From the NCBI GenBank assembly GCA_018062085.1, contig JAGOSY010000001.1, positions 62,001 to 126,000 on the forward strand: a stretch of 64,000 bases of DNA, in the 5' to 3' direction. Both the position numbers and the translations under genes were made by a program. Below the pieces are notes generated by a model. It was not told the origin of the DNA. It did no database searches and saw only the letters and a program-made list of their open reading frames with translations. The DNA is from a bacterium. GTDB lineage: Bacteria; Cyanobacteriota; Vampirovibrionia; Obscuribacterales; Obscuribacteraceae. How positions within the stretch are numbered: position 1 is the stretch's first letter; every line of letters begins with the position of its first letter. Of the stretch, positions 25,604 to 35,366 are shown in pieces.

Positions 25604-27111
25604 GTACGACCACTTCAACCAAACTGAAACCACTTTACGTAGCACAAGCGGCTGCTCTGCTGCTTATCAGCGGCATGATTGCTATGATTTACACTACATG
25701 CTGGGGCTTGGCCATCAGGAATCCTTATGCCATTGAATACGAAGGCCATGTTTTATGGGCCTGCTTGCAGCTTGCAAAAGGCAGCAACATCTACGATTTA
25801 ACAGCTCTGACTCAAGACCCATGGAGCGTCGTTATATACAACCCTCTATATTTTGCTATTGGCGCTCTTCTGCTAAAACTTTTCGACATGGGCTTTTTAC
25901 CTCTGCGCATGCTGACTATGACAGCAGCGCTGGTTTGCTTTTTCAGCTTTGGGGCACTCCTGAAACGCTGTCGAGTGAGCGATTTTCATATGATCATTGC
26001 CCTAGTCATGTTCACCGGCTGCTTACCTGTCCTGCACTGGTCTTCAGTAGCCAGGGTAGACCTTCTGGGCCTAGCCTTATCTGTTATTGCCCTAGAAAGA
26101 TTTGTCAAAAATTGGTGCGATACCAGCGGCGGTGAGCAGCCCAAATTATCAATCGCTACAGTAATACTTTCAACCTTGGCCTTCTACAGCAAACAGCAAT
26201 ATGTGGTCTTTATGGTAGCCACAGTTGTCTTTGCCTTATACAAGGGGCAAAAGCGCGTGGCTCTGCAGTATCTGGCCGCCTACACTCTAATGTGTTTAGC
26301 TATTGCCGCTGCGCTGCAAGCCTTAACAGGCGGCTACTGGGCCCACCTATCTTACGCTGCCGGCCTACCCTGGGAATGGGGCACAATCAAACTATTTCTC
26401 ATCCCTTTTCTTTTAGACCCCAAAACCCTAGCCACTGTCATAATTATAATTACGGCAACCTTCTGGCATAAACACAAAGTAAGCAACAACTTGCCAAGTA
26501 AAGCACAAAGTATTGAGGCCCTGCCAGCCATACTGCTGCTTTGCTCCATACTGCCTGCACTCTATACCATGGGCCTGCGTGGCGCCTTTCACAATCACCT
26601 GCTGTGCGGTGAATTCGCTCTCTTTTGGCTAGGAGCACTTAAGCTAGAAAAGCTCCCTCAGAATTTCGCCACAGCAGCTATTTTTGCCAGCGCTGCAAGC
26701 TTGGCACCACTTCTAGACTTTACCAGCGCTATGGCTTTCTGCCACGGCCTGCGGGCTGATACAAAGGAAACCATAACCATGCTAAGCCAGAGCTGCACAG
26801 ACAAACCCCTACTACTTACCGAAGACCCTTCACTCGCCATATTTGCCGGAGTCAAACCAGCAATGGTTGATGCCACCACAATTTTAAATATTGGCGCACT
26901 GCACCCAGGTCAACTCGACCTTTTGCTGCAAAGGCTCGATCAGAAAGCTTACGGGGCTGTCATCATCAATGCTCACGATGCTAACGAGCATAAAGAGCAG
27001 ATCTGGAGAGCCCCCGTAGTAGAAGCTATCCTGAAAAATTACAGCCCGGCAGGAAAATCTGGCGGCAATGGTATGAAGCAAGTGGTATTTCTGCCAAATA
27101 AGCAACTTTAA
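25600..27111 (+). CDS. Polytopic GT-C glycosyltransferase-like membrane protein
   Basis: A 503-residue protein with about 10-12 hydrophobic helices. The first extracytoplasmic loop has acidic residues right after helix 1 (NPYAIEYEGHVLW), where GT-C (family 39/87-like) enzymes keep their catalytic acid, followed by the AKGSNIYD and YNPLYFAIGALL pattern and HWSSVARVDLLGLALS, which recur in bacterial family-39-like proteins. A lipid-linked sugar donor would be expected; the acceptor is unknown. It is coupled to the GT2 gene by an ATGA overlap, so both probably work on one surface glycan. Confidence 0.7.
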   Translation: MSTTTSTKLKPLYVAQAAALLLISGMIAMIYTTCWGLAIRNPYAIEYEGHVLWACLQLAKGSNIYDLTALTQDPWSVVIYNPLYFAIGALLLKLFDMGFLPLRMLTMTAALVCFFSFGALLKRCRVSDFHMIIALVMFTGCLPVLHWSSVARVDLLGLALSVIALERFVKNWCDTSGGEQPKLSIATVILSTLAFYSKQQYVVFMVATVVFALYKGQKRVALQYLAAYTLMCLAIAAALQALTGGYWAHLSYAAGLPWEWGTIKLFLIPFLLDPKTLATVIIIITATFWHKHKVSNNLPSKAQSIEALPAILLLCSILPALYTMGLRGAFHNHLLCGEFALFWLGALKLEKLPQNFATAAIFASAASLAPLLDFTSAMAFCHGLRADTKETITMLSQSCTDKPLLLTEDPSLAIFAGVKPAMVDATTILNIGALHPGQLDLLLQRLDQKAYGAVIINAHDANEHKEQIWRAPVVEAILKNYSPAGKSGGNGMKQVVFLPNKQL

Positions 27112-27255
27112 GCAGCTGGCAACAGGAATTAGAATTAAGTAAGCATGGACAATCTTGAAAAACAGCACTCGAATCAGGCTATCCTGACTAGCCTAACTAG
27201 CTGACAAGTAGATAAGCAGATAAGCAAGGATAATTTCACCACCGAGATTTTAGAA

Positions 27256-27840
27256 GTGACTGTGCAAACACTGTTAGTACCATCAAAGCAAGCAGTTCTT
27301 GAAGCCAAGGACGCTGACGAATTTGCCTCTGCACAGATAGAGCAGCGAGCACCGTTCTTACGTCGCCTTGCTGCTGTCACTTTGTATGACTATGTCGCCT
27401 GCCTTTGGCTCGTCACTATCGCTGTTGTCGCCTGTCGCATTGTGCTTGGTGCAGATGGCGCTAGATTAACAGCCCACGCACCGATTCAACCTCTCACCCT
27501 GCTGGTCTTCTTATTTAGAGATAGTTTTTTCAATGGCCGCGGCCTGGGCAAAGGCTTACTTGGTCTAGCCTTGGTAGACCAACAAACAAGAGGGCCAGCC
27601 ACTATAGTTCAAGTGCTCAGGAGAAACTTAGTCTTCTTCGCTCCCTATTTTGTCTATCAACTAGCAGCACCAATATGTGGGCAAAACCTGCTAAATAGCC
27701 TGCAAATTTTTGCAGTTGCCTACACATTCTTGGTACTTCTAGTCGAAACCATCTTAATGCTTAGCGGTAGTGGAATGCGGCTAGCAGACAAACTTTCTGG
27801 AACAATAGTGGTGCAACTCAAGACCCCAGATCTGTGCTAA
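27256..27840 (+). CDS. RDD-family membrane protein
   Basis: A 194-residue protein with a soluble N-terminal stretch and about four hydrophobic segments. RAPFLRRLAAVTLYDYVACLW resembles the RRLxAxxxD start of RDD domains, and GRGLGKGLLGLALVDQQTRGPAT matches the conserved GKxLxGLxVVdxxGxxP block before RRNLV. RDD proteins have no general assigned function, though some act in Na+/H+ exchange. It starts at GTG and overlaps the next gene by 7 bases. Confidence 0.72.
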   Translation: MTVQTLLVPSKQAVLEAKDADEFASAQIEQRAPFLRRLAAVTLYDYVACLWLVTIAVVACRIVLGADGARLTAHAPIQPLTLLVFLFRDSFFNGRGLGKGLLGLALVDQQTRGPATIVQVLRRNLVFFAPYFVYQLAAPICGQNLLNSLQIFAVAYTFLVLLVETILMLSGSGMRLADKLSGTIVVQLKTPDLC

Positions 27841-29516
27841 ACACTAAGTTCGAAAACCTGCTTACAAATAGTTTTGCCTTTCTCCTCTTCCTATTCTGCC
27901 TGAGCAAGTTCGGCGCAAATATTGATCACACTTTGCAATGCGGCGATACCGCCTGGTTAATAAAGACCGGTCAATACATAATTGCCCACGGTATTCCCGC
28001 GACAGACCCCTTTAGTTTTACTTGCCCAGAACGCCCCATAGTAATTTACCAATGGTTGTTTGCCACGGCTCTAGGTGTACTCTTTCAGCATGGCGGTCTC
28101 TGGCTAGTGGGGCTGGCCGCTGGCATCGTGACGGCCTTTATTTTTCTATGCTATCTGCCAGTCTCAATGATAAGACAGGGGGTCAAGCCTATCTATGTCT
28201 TCGGCCTACTCAGCCTGGTCTGTAGCCCCATATTTTTCTGGGCTCGCCCCCAGTTAATTTCGTTTGTCTTAGTTGCAGTATTCACAATTATTCTTGAACG
28301 TTTTCGCAGTCACGGCTACAGCAAATCCCTCTGGCTACTGCCACCGCTAATGGTGCTATGGGCAAACACACATTCTTTTTGGTTCATTGGTTTAGCAATG
28401 GTAGCGACCTATCTTCTGATAGAGCTAGCGCAAAAACAGTGCCAAAATCGCCAGAGACTGCTCATTCTTCTTTTTGCCTGCATCGGGGCGATACTGCTAA
28501 ACCCTTACGGTTGGGGCTTAAGTGCCTACAACCTTTCATTCACCACTGAACCCGACTTTGGTTCAATAAGAGAGCTACAACCAGTTCTGCTCACCCATCC
28601 GCGATTTTTTATTAATCACCTACTATACCTAAGCCTGGCCTGGCTAGTCATTCTTAAGGGGCGCAGTGCAGTGCCCCTGGCAGGGTTGATTTTAGCAGCA
28701 GTAGCTAGCGTTGCCGCCCTGATGTTCTACCGCTTCGTACCGATGGCAATACTGCTTACCTGGCCCTACATGGGTTTGGCCCTAAGTAGAATGTCAATTT
28801 TCAATAGCAACCAGACCAAAGTTTCAAATTTAGCAACCTGGGGCTTTGCCGCTATAGCAATTATTTCTGCTGTGTTTTCTTTCCTCCATCGCTTTCCATC
28901 AGGCCAACCAGTATGGTTTACCAACTCAGATACTAATCTTGAAACCACAACTTTTCTCAAACGACACCCAGCTCTCACCAAGAACATGTTCTGCGACCCG
29001 GCCATAGGCAACAGTCTAATTTTCGAGAATCTCAGCCCAGTCTTCATTGATACACGCTTTGATTTCTATGGTCGTAAATTTTGCACTGAATACAACAACT
29101 GCTTCAATGCAGAAGAGGGCTGGCAAAGCTACCTGGCGAAGTGGCAGCCTAGCTCATTGTGCGTCGACGACTCTTATCAAATTTATCAAGCCCTATTATC
29201 TTCACCAGACTGGCTGCTGGTTTTTGACGACCAACATTTCTCGGTTTGGCTACCGAATAACGAAGTCGGCGAGAAGAAGCGGCGAGAACTAGTCACCAGC
29301 ATGGGCGGTCGAGAACTTAGCAATTTAGCTCTGCAGCGCCGTCAAGAAATGCCAGAGCAGCTTTGTCGCAAACATGCACTTACGGCAATCTCTTATTTAT
29401 CAAAAGGCCAAAAACAACTGGCTTTGAAAGAAATTGAAAGTGGTCTGAGCTGGTCGAAACAGAGCAAGCTAACTGCTTTTCTCGAACGGCTCAAAAAACA
29501 CATCGAAAAGAATTAG
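27834..29516 (+). CDS. Polytopic membrane protein, GT-C-like (GDTxW..DPFSFT family)
   Basis: A 560-residue protein with about 10 hydrophobic helices. The first large loop reads CGDTAWLIKTGQYI and GIPATDPFSFT, a pattern common in uncharacterised bacterial membrane proteins thought to be GT-C transferases, with an Asp in the position of the catalytic acid. The C-terminal 190 residues are soluble: EDEN-poor, with VFIDTRFDFYGRKF, and a helical tail resembling a TPR-like unit. It starts at GTG inside the end of the RDD gene. Probable partner of the two glycosyltransferases upstream; the reaction is unknown. Confidence 0.62.
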   Translation: MLNTKFENLLTNSFAFLLFLFCLSKFGANIDHTLQCGDTAWLIKTGQYIIAHGIPATDPFSFTCPERPIVIYQWLFATALGVLFQHGGLWLVGLAAGIVTAFIFLCYLPVSMIRQGVKPIYVFGLLSLVCSPIFFWARPQLISFVLVAVFTIILERFRSHGYSKSLWLLPPLMVLWANTHSFWFIGLAMVATYLLIELAQKQCQNRQRLLILLFACIGAILLNPYGWGLSAYNLSFTTEPDFGSIRELQPVLLTHPRFFINHLLYLSLAWLVILKGRSAVPLAGLILAAVASVAALMFYRFVPMAILLTWPYMGLALSRMSIFNSNQTKVSNLATWGFAAIAIISAVFSFLHRFPSGQPVWFTNSDTNLETTTFLKRHPALTKNMFCDPAIGNSLIFENLSPVFIDTRFDFYGRKFCTEYNNCFNAEEGWQSYLAKWQPSSLCVDDSYQIYQALLSSPDWLLVFDDQHFSVWLPNNEVGEKKRRELVTSMGGRELSNLALQRRQEMPEQLCRKHALTAISYLSKGQKQLALKEIESGLSWSKQSKLTAFLERLKKHIEKN

Positions 29517-29525
29517 AGCCCGTTA

Positions 29526-30410
29526 CTAGCCGATGTTAGCCAACCGACCATTGCCAGATGCAAAAGTGAGTGAGTCTTCGCTCAATGCCGTAAAGACAAA
29601 CTTGCCACTCTCTACTTTTACTCTGCCCCAAGGGATACCAGGCTCGTGATCAAAGACCACAAGCCAATTTTGCTCAGCTGCTCGAGCCAACCAATCAGAC
29701 TTGATGTCACAACTAACAAGGGGATAGTGGTCATAGCCCATCACCCAAGGCGGGGTGATATGACTTTTAGTGGGAAGAATATCAGCGAAATAAACTCCTC
29801 TTTCTCCTTCTGATTCAAAATGAACTATTTGATGATGACTGGTGTGACCACCAGTGATCTTCACCCAAACACCAGGCACCACTTCGTGATCACCGTCAAC
29901 AAACAAAACTTGATTATGCTCTTTCAGTGGCACAAAATCATCCGGTCTATAGCTGGCCTTAGCTCTAGCATTGGCCTTGAATGCAAAATCCCATTCGCCT
30001 TGCTGCACGACATACACAGCATTAGGAAATACAGGGACTAGCTTGCCGTCTTTAAGCATGGTGGCACCACCAGCATGGTCAAAATGCAGATGCGAAATGA
30101 CAACAAAGTCAATGTCTTCAGGCTTGAGGTTGACTTGATCTAGAACAGTCGCCGAACTGACCAGCGACTTAAGGCCATAGCGCTCCCTTTCTTTATCACT
30201 CCAACGGTCGCCCATGCCGGTTTCAATCAGCACTTTCTTATCACCAGTGTCAATCAAAAGCAAATTGCAAGCAAGCACGACACGGTTATCTTCATCGACC
30301 GAACAGGTCTTACTCCACATTGCCTTTGGCACCACGCCAAACATGGCACCACCATCAAGCTTGAATACACATTCACGAATGATAGAAAGATCGAATTTAC
30401 CGAATCGCAA
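29526..30410 (-). CDS. Metallo-beta-lactamase-fold hydrolase, lactonase-like
   Basis: A 294-residue cytoplasmic protein (no signal peptide). The zinc motif SHLHFDHAGG (HxHxDH) lies near residue 110, followed by GGHTSHHQIV and FADILPTKSH, and a C-terminal FDHEPGIPWG His. This order fits the quorum-quenching lactonase/MBL hydrolase branch (AiiA-like and related), but acyl-homoserine lactone activity cannot be claimed. It converges with the membrane-protein gene, 9 bases between stops. Confidence 0.85.
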   Translation of the reverse strand: MRFGKFDLSIIRECVFKLDGGAMFGVVPKAMWSKTCSVDEDNRVVLACNLLLIDTGDKKVLIETGMGDRWSDKERERYGLKSLVSSATVLDQVNLKPEDIDFVVISHLHFDHAGGATMLKDGKLVPVFPNAVYVVQQGEWDFAFKANARAKASYRPDDFVPLKEHNQVLFVDGDHEVVPGVWVKITGGHTSHHQIVHFESEGERGVYFADILPTKSHITPPWVMGYDHYPLVSCDIKSDWLARAAEQNWLVVFDHEPGIPWGRVKVESGKFVFTALSEDSLTFASGNGRLANIG

Positions 30411-30606
30411 TAGGCCCCCTAAAAGCTAGAACCGCAACTGTCTAATCTTTGATGACGTCATCCATTTTAGCAGCTTCTTTACTGCGGAGGTCGCGTCCTT
30501 TCTTACCCTGGCCTTGCTCTAGCCTCAATTAGTGAGAGCGACTTCATCATTAAGCAACCGAGTGGCCCCCTGAAGCGCTAAGATAGAATTATTACAGTTC
30601 TAGCCA

Positions 30607-31437
30607 GTGGTAATTCTCTTGCTCAAAGTCAACCGCTTACTCAAACTAAAGACTAGTCACAGATTGTCGGCAACGAGCAGCACAGCCGCCTTTGCCCCAA
30701 TCGTTGCCACTCTGCTTTTCACCGGCCTGAGTATGCTAATCGCAACACCATGCCAAGCCAGCAAACCACTAACCAAGACAGTCGATAAGTTCGAATTTAA
30801 GGTCGAATTCAACGGCACTAGCACTCTTCTAATTGCAGATGACGGAGCTATTTGGCGAGTTCCTAGCACTGGCATCACCTATTACTGCATGGCCCCAAGT
30901 TGGAAAATTATCGTCTTCAACAATGCCACAAATCGAGGTCGCATATTTCCATATGAACACTGGCACAATAGAGAAGAAGGAAAAGATCCAATTAGGATCA
31001 AATCGAGATTAGTGGTGCCAGCTTTTTTCCAAGGCAAGGCGGCGACATTACTGCGCGCTGAAATAGAACCTATGGAATCACTAAAAAACCAAGGTGAGTT
31101 TTTCTATCGAAGCAGTTCAAGAAAAACTAACGAATATTCACGCATAGAAGTACTAGAGCTAAAAGACAAAAAATTGACCAAACAAGCACTTGAGTTTGTG
31201 CGCTGGAGATTCTCCATGCCATTTCTCAGCGGGCCACTGCTAAAGTTTACGAATATTTATCCGAACGGCAAGCGCGAGACGATAGCCAGTGTCACTTCTA
31301 TGTTACACACAACAATTCCTATTAGCGAATGGCGGGCTCCGAAGAACTTCAAAGAAGTAGATAGCACAAGCAAAGTTAACGACGAGAAAGCTAGCTACAA
31401 GAAAGCTGCCGAAATGTTTGATTCTTTAATGCCATAG
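30607..31437 (+). CDS. Exported protein of unknown function
   Basis: A 276-residue protein with a long basic N-terminus and a hydrophobic segment (FAPIVATLLFTGLSMLIA) ending TPCQA, likely a signal peptide. The mature part is beta-rich with no motif that I recognise (KTVDKFEFKVEFNGTSTLL, then PLLKFTNIYPNGKRETIA). The start is unclear: GTG 30607 has no good ribosome site and the signal region would fit a later TTG. No close neighbour on the same strand. Confidence 0.6.
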   Translation: MVILLLKVNRLLKLKTSHRLSATSSTAAFAPIVATLLFTGLSMLIATPCQASKPLTKTVDKFEFKVEFNGTSTLLIADDGAIWRVPSTGITYYCMAPSWKIIVFNNATNRGRIFPYEHWHNREEGKDPIRIKSRLVVPAFFQGKAATLLRAEIEPMESLKNQGEFFYRSSSRKTNEYSRIEVLELKDKKLTKQALEFVRWRFSMPFLSGPLLKFTNIYPNGKRETIASVTSMLHTTIPISEWRAPKNFKEVDSTSKVNDEKASYKKAAEMFDSLMP

Positions 31438-31639
31438 CGATTTGATGCCTTGATACCAAATTGATCAAGTATTCGCGAACCATCACGGCACCACCACCGG
31501 TGCACAACTTTAGCCTAAGAATCAAATATAAACACTTTTGCCTCTTGGCGGCTAGAAGCAAGGTTATTGCGGTTATGCTATTGCTCGATTGCTTGAATAA
31601 ATTGGATTGTATTGGACTTGGATTAGAGAGGACTGTTTC

Positions 31640-32605
31640 ATGGCGACTTTATTAGAACAATTGCGGCAAATGACCAAAGTAGTGGCCGATACAGGTGAAT
31701 TTGAGTCAATTGTCAAGTACAAACCCCAAGACAGCACAACCAACCCATCATTAATCATGGCCGCAGCCAAGATGCCAGCCTACGGCGCCTTAATAGACAG
31801 CGTTATTGCTGATGCTAAAGCTGCACTGGGCAAAGACGCAGACAAGAAGAAAATCGTCGAAATGGCCTTTAGCCACTTGGCAGTTGCCTTTGGCAAAAAA
31901 ATCTTAGAAATCGTTCCTGGCAGAGTCTCTACTGAAATCGACGCCCGCTTGTCATATGATACTGAAGCCACAATCAAACAAGCCCGCGAAATTATTGCTC
32001 TTTATGAAAAAGATGGCTTCAGCCGCGAGCGCATCTTAATCAAAATTGCCTCAACTTGGGAAGGCATTCAAGCAGCCGAAACCTTAGAGAAAGAAGGCAT
32101 TCACTGCAACATGACGCTACTGTTTGGCATGCACCAAGCAGTAGCGTGCGCTGAAGCAAAAGTCACCTTGATTTCACCCTTTGTTGGTCGCATTTTAGAC
32201 TGGTACAAAAAAGACACCGGCAAAGACTACAAAGGGGCTGAAGACCCAGGTGTTAAATCGGTTACAGCCATTTACAACTACTACAAGAAATTCGACTACG
32301 AAACAGTAGTAATGGGTGCTAGCTTCCGCAATATGGGCGAAATTACAGAATTAGCTGGTTGTGACTTGCTGACAATTTCACCAAAGCTACTCGAAGAGCT
32401 AGATTCCACTGAAGGCGACCTGCCCCGCAAATTAGATGCGGCCGTGGCCAAAGCTTCGACCATTGACCGCATCGAAATGAACAAAGAAATTTTCGCCAAG
32501 ATGCACGTTGAAGATCGCATGGCCAATGAAAAGCTCAAAGAAGGTATTGACGGCTTTAGCGCTGCCTTGGTCGATCTAGAAAAACTTCTAGCTGAAAAGG
32601 TCTAA
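31640..32605 (+). CDS. tal: Transaldolase
   Basis: Transfers dihydroxyacetone units between sugar phosphates in the non-oxidative pentose phosphate pathway. At 321 residues it is the TalB-type length. The N-terminal [10 protein letters not shown] and [14 protein letters not shown] are diagnostic, and the Schiff-base lysine is in [11 protein letters not shown]. The ATG at 31640 has GAGAGGA about 8 bases upstream and gives the standard [11 protein letters not shown] start; the frame opens 33 bases earlier. The gene is followed 31 bases later by remnants of a Crp/Fnr gene. Confidence 0.96.
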   Translation: MATLLEQLRQMTKVVADTGEFESIVKYKPQDSTTNPSLIMAAAKMPAYGALIDSVIADAKAALGKDADKKKIVEMAFSHLAVAFGKKILEIVPGRVSTEIDARLSYDTEATIKQAREIIALYEKDGFSRERILIKIASTWEGIQAAETLEKEGIHCNMTLLFGMHQAVACAEAKVTLISPFVGRILDWYKKDTGKDYKGAEDPGVKSVTAIYNYYKKFDYETVVMGASFRNMGEITELAGCDLLTISPKLLEELDSTEGDLPRKLDAAVAKASTIDRIEMNKEIFAKMHVEDRMANEKLKEGIDGFSAALVDLEKLLAEKV

Positions 32606-32636
32606 AAACCAGCACGCTCTGTTCAGATCTGCCATA

Positions 32637-33291
32637 GTGAGCGCTTCAGAATTTGTGCACTATGATTTGCGCGACAAAATCATAGAACCAAACGTACCGA
32701 TTAAATTCATTCACTATTGAAACTGGAGTGATGTCACTGTTAAAAGTGATGGAAGATGATTCACGAGTTGAATTGGCCACAATAGGCAACGAGGGAATGC
32801 TTGGAGTTCCGGTGGCGGTAGGTATTAACAGTGTTGCTGCCTTGGTAATGTGCCAAGTAGAATCATCGGCCTGGCGCATCCCGGTCGCCACCTTCGACAC
32901 TCTAACAAAACACTATCCTTCCTTGGCACAGTTAAGCCTGCGCTACGCCATGGCACTGTTTGAACAAATTGCCCAAACCACCGGCTGCAATCAGACCCAT
33001 TCGGTTGACAAACGCTGTGCCAAGTGGATTTTGCTCACCCATGACCGCAGCCGAAGTGACACATTTCCTATGACCCAAGAGTTTTTAGCAAATATGCTGG
33101 GAATATCGAGAACACTGGTAAATGCAACAGCCGTAAGCTTGTCAGAGCGAAAGATCATTTCATATGTGAGAGGAAGAATTACAATTCTGGATCGCAAAGC
33201 ACTCGAAAACCAGTCATGCGAATGCTACTTGGCCCTCGGCCAGCTCTACAAGAAATCAATGCACCCAGCAGCACCCCTGATTGGTGTCTGA
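32637..33291 (+). pseudogene. Crp/Fnr-family regulator broken by a frameshift near the N-terminus
   Basis: The intact part (from 32728) encodes a cyclic-nucleotide-like sensor half (MSLLKVMEDDSRVELATIGNEGMLG, typical of Crp-like regulators) and a winged helix with MTQEFLANMLGISRTLVNATA. A sensor domain should extend about 40-60 residues further. That missing piece is present in another frame: GTG 32637 to TGA 32720 encodes FVHYDLRDKIIEPNVPIKFIHY, which matches the usual 'yepGxpixhvYF' segment. The two frames join at TATT near 32715 if two bases (probably AT) are missing. So this is either a decayed gene, an assembly or sequencing error, or a gene restarted at GTG 32728 giving a 187-residue truncated protein. 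No ribosome site is seen at either start. Confidence 0.7.
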
Positions 33292-33528
33292 TTTCAACCA
33301 CACGTTGCAGTAAAGATCTGTGCCCCTGGATAGAGCTTAAAGCCAGCAGGAGTGTCAAAGTTCAATTCATTCGCAGTGAAAAATTTTCCGGACGCGGCAG
33401 TGTGGAACAACGAAATGCCCGAATATTGCCACGGTTTCCGCTTATGCTAGAGCTTGGGGCTTCTCGCTGGCTTCAAAAATGCCAAATTTGGGTACGAAAC
33501 TATACCTCTTACTAGTTAGTAATTAACA

Positions 33529-35343
33529 ATGACGTCCACCAAGCATCCCGAGCTGCAAGAGAAAAAGGTTGAGCAAGCGGCTGGCCATAGCGATAGCGTG
33601 ATTGGAGGTCAAGCCATCACCAAGCCTGAAGACAATCGCATCTTTCTGCTAGACAAATCATCCTCAGTCGGCGTGAAGTCTCTCGACTTGGGCAAAGTAG
33701 ACATTTACCAGGCTCATTCCAAAAGTAACAATGAAAAATCTGACAAAGCAGTTGTAGACGAATATATAGTCAAACCTGGTGACAGCTTTTCCCGAATCGC
33801 CAAACAGTTAGCTGGTAAAGACGGCACCCCCCAAGACACCGAGAGATTAATCAAAGAAATCGTCCAACTCAATGGCTGGAAAGATGCAAGTCATCCGCTC
33901 CATCCAGGCGATCGGGTAAAAGTGCCCGGAGACAAAGCAGCCGATGCCAAACCAGAAGATCAAAAGCTCCAAGAAGCCAAAGAGAAACTGACTAAGCAAG
34001 CCGAAGAAAAATTCAAAGACGACCCAACCAAACTGGGGCAATTTAAAGAGAACATGCGCTCATTTGAAGAGCGTGCTGGACGAGATAATCTCAGCCCCAC
34101 TGAAATTGCCAAAACCTATAAAGAGATTGATCGTCTGCTTGAAGCAAAAGGCGACACCCCACTAAAACCAGAACAGCGAAAAAATCTGGCAGAACAGATA
34201 ATTAGACAGGCAGCTGACCCCAGCACCATAGACCAAGGCGCTCATAGTACCTGCAGCATGGCCACAGTGGAAACCCGCATGTACACCCGCAATCCTTCAG
34301 ATGCCGCTCGCCTAGTAGCTGACGTTGCCTTGACTGGTCAGTACGTCGCCACCGATGGCCGGAGAGTGCGAATCAACCCTGGCGCCCACAATGAATCGCG
34401 CAATAGCACCACTAATGATGGCGAACGCAGTCACGCTAGTGAAATTTTCCAAGTAACCGGCGTCAACCTACACATTGATCAGGAAAACCGCAAAACCAAC
34501 CCGCGGGGGCAATTGCGCTATGAACAGCACACCATCCAGCCTGGCTCTGCAGGCACAGGCGAGCGCATCATTGACTACAGCAGCAAACCGCCCAGAGTAG
34601 TGGAAAATGACCCGCAAATTAACCGGGAAAACCTGGGCAACTTGCGTGATGTCTATTCAGCTATCACTGGCAAAAAAGAAGAGGGCATAGCGATTGCCCA
34701 TGACTCAGAGACGGTAGACAAGTCAGACGGAGTAACGAGAATCACTTCAGAGCAACATTTAAATGATGCCTTGGCTCAAGCAAAAAAAGACGGCAAAATG
34801 CCTCTGATAGTAGCTGTCGACGCAACTGTAGAACCATTCTGGACTGATTCGGGTTCAGGAACAGCCGGGGGCTCTGGTGGCGGCCACGTAGTGACGATTA
34901 CCGACTATATCGCTGGAACACCGGCGAAAGTCACTATCGACAACCAATGGGGAAAGCGCGCCGACCATGACGCCGCTAGACCTCTACCAGTGCACGACCT
35001 CTATCAGTCTATAAAGGGCAAAAGCCACGTTATTACTGAACTAGAAAAAGACGTGACGGCGGCCAAAGAAGCTGGCTGTCCAGACCAATACAAAGAGCTA
35101 GATCTAGCCCGACTGAAATTCCAAGATGGACAAACTACCTTAGACGACTTCGAGAAAGAAGTCATTCGTCTAGCAAAAGAAGTGGAGGAAATGCCAGACG
35201 ACGACAATAGGAAACGCTCAACAGAACGGCTGCGCAGCACAATGGATACCATACAGCTAGCTGTAATTCTGAAAGTATTAAGACAGGAGAAAAAAGCTAG
35301 CACGCGCAAAGGCTCAAGCCCATTGGACGATTGGCACCTCTAG
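33529..35343 (+). CDS. LysM protein with a papain-like cysteine peptidase domain
   Basis: A 604-residue protein without a signal peptide. A LysM module (DEYIVKPGDSFSRIAKQL to HPGDRVKVPG, about 76-125) suggests binding to peptidoglycan or another GlcNAc polymer. A helical stretch (130-220) follows. The C-terminal part shows a possible cysteine-peptidase triad: Cys 242 in IDQGAHSTCSMATVE, His 453 in GGGHVVTITDYI and Asn 472 in IDNQWG, in the right order for a papain-like or C39-like fold. The last 100 residues are helical and charged. Lack of a signal peptide means release by lysis or by a dedicated secretion system, or an N-terminus not recognised here. The triad is inferred from motif look, not from alignment. 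Confidence 0.68.
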   Translation: MTSTKHPELQEKKVEQAAGHSDSVIGGQAITKPEDNRIFLLDKSSSVGVKSLDLGKVDIYQAHSKSNNEKSDKAVVDEYIVKPGDSFSRIAKQLAGKDGTPQDTERLIKEIVQLNGWKDASHPLHPGDRVKVPGDKAADAKPEDQKLQEAKEKLTKQAEEKFKDDPTKLGQFKENMRSFEERAGRDNLSPTEIAKTYKEIDRLLEAKGDTPLKPEQRKNLAEQIIRQAADPSTIDQGAHSTCSMATVETRMYTRNPSDAARLVADVALTGQYVATDGRRVRINPGAHNESRNSTTNDGERSHASEIFQVTGVNLHIDQENRKTNPRGQLRYEQHTIQPGSAGTGERIIDYSSKPPRVVENDPQINRENLGNLRDVYSAITGKKEEGIAIAHDSETVDKSDGVTRITSEQHLNDALAQAKKDGKMPLIVAVDATVEPFWTDSGSGTAGGSGGGHVVTITDYIAGTPAKVTIDNQWGKRADHDAARPLPVHDLYQSIKGKSHVITELEKDVTAAKEAGCPDQYKELDLARLKFQDGQTTLDDFEKEVIRLAKEVEEMPDDDNRKRSTERLRSTMDTIQLAVILKVLRQEKKASTRKGSSPLDDWHL

Positions 35344-35366
35344 GCAAGTCAATCTTCGACCAATGA

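Noticed and set aside
33216-33515. 99-codon plus-strand frame after the Crp/Fnr gene
   Set aside because: Overlaps the regulator's 3' end and has no ribosome site; the 237-base gap before the LysM gene otherwise shows nothing that I can support.
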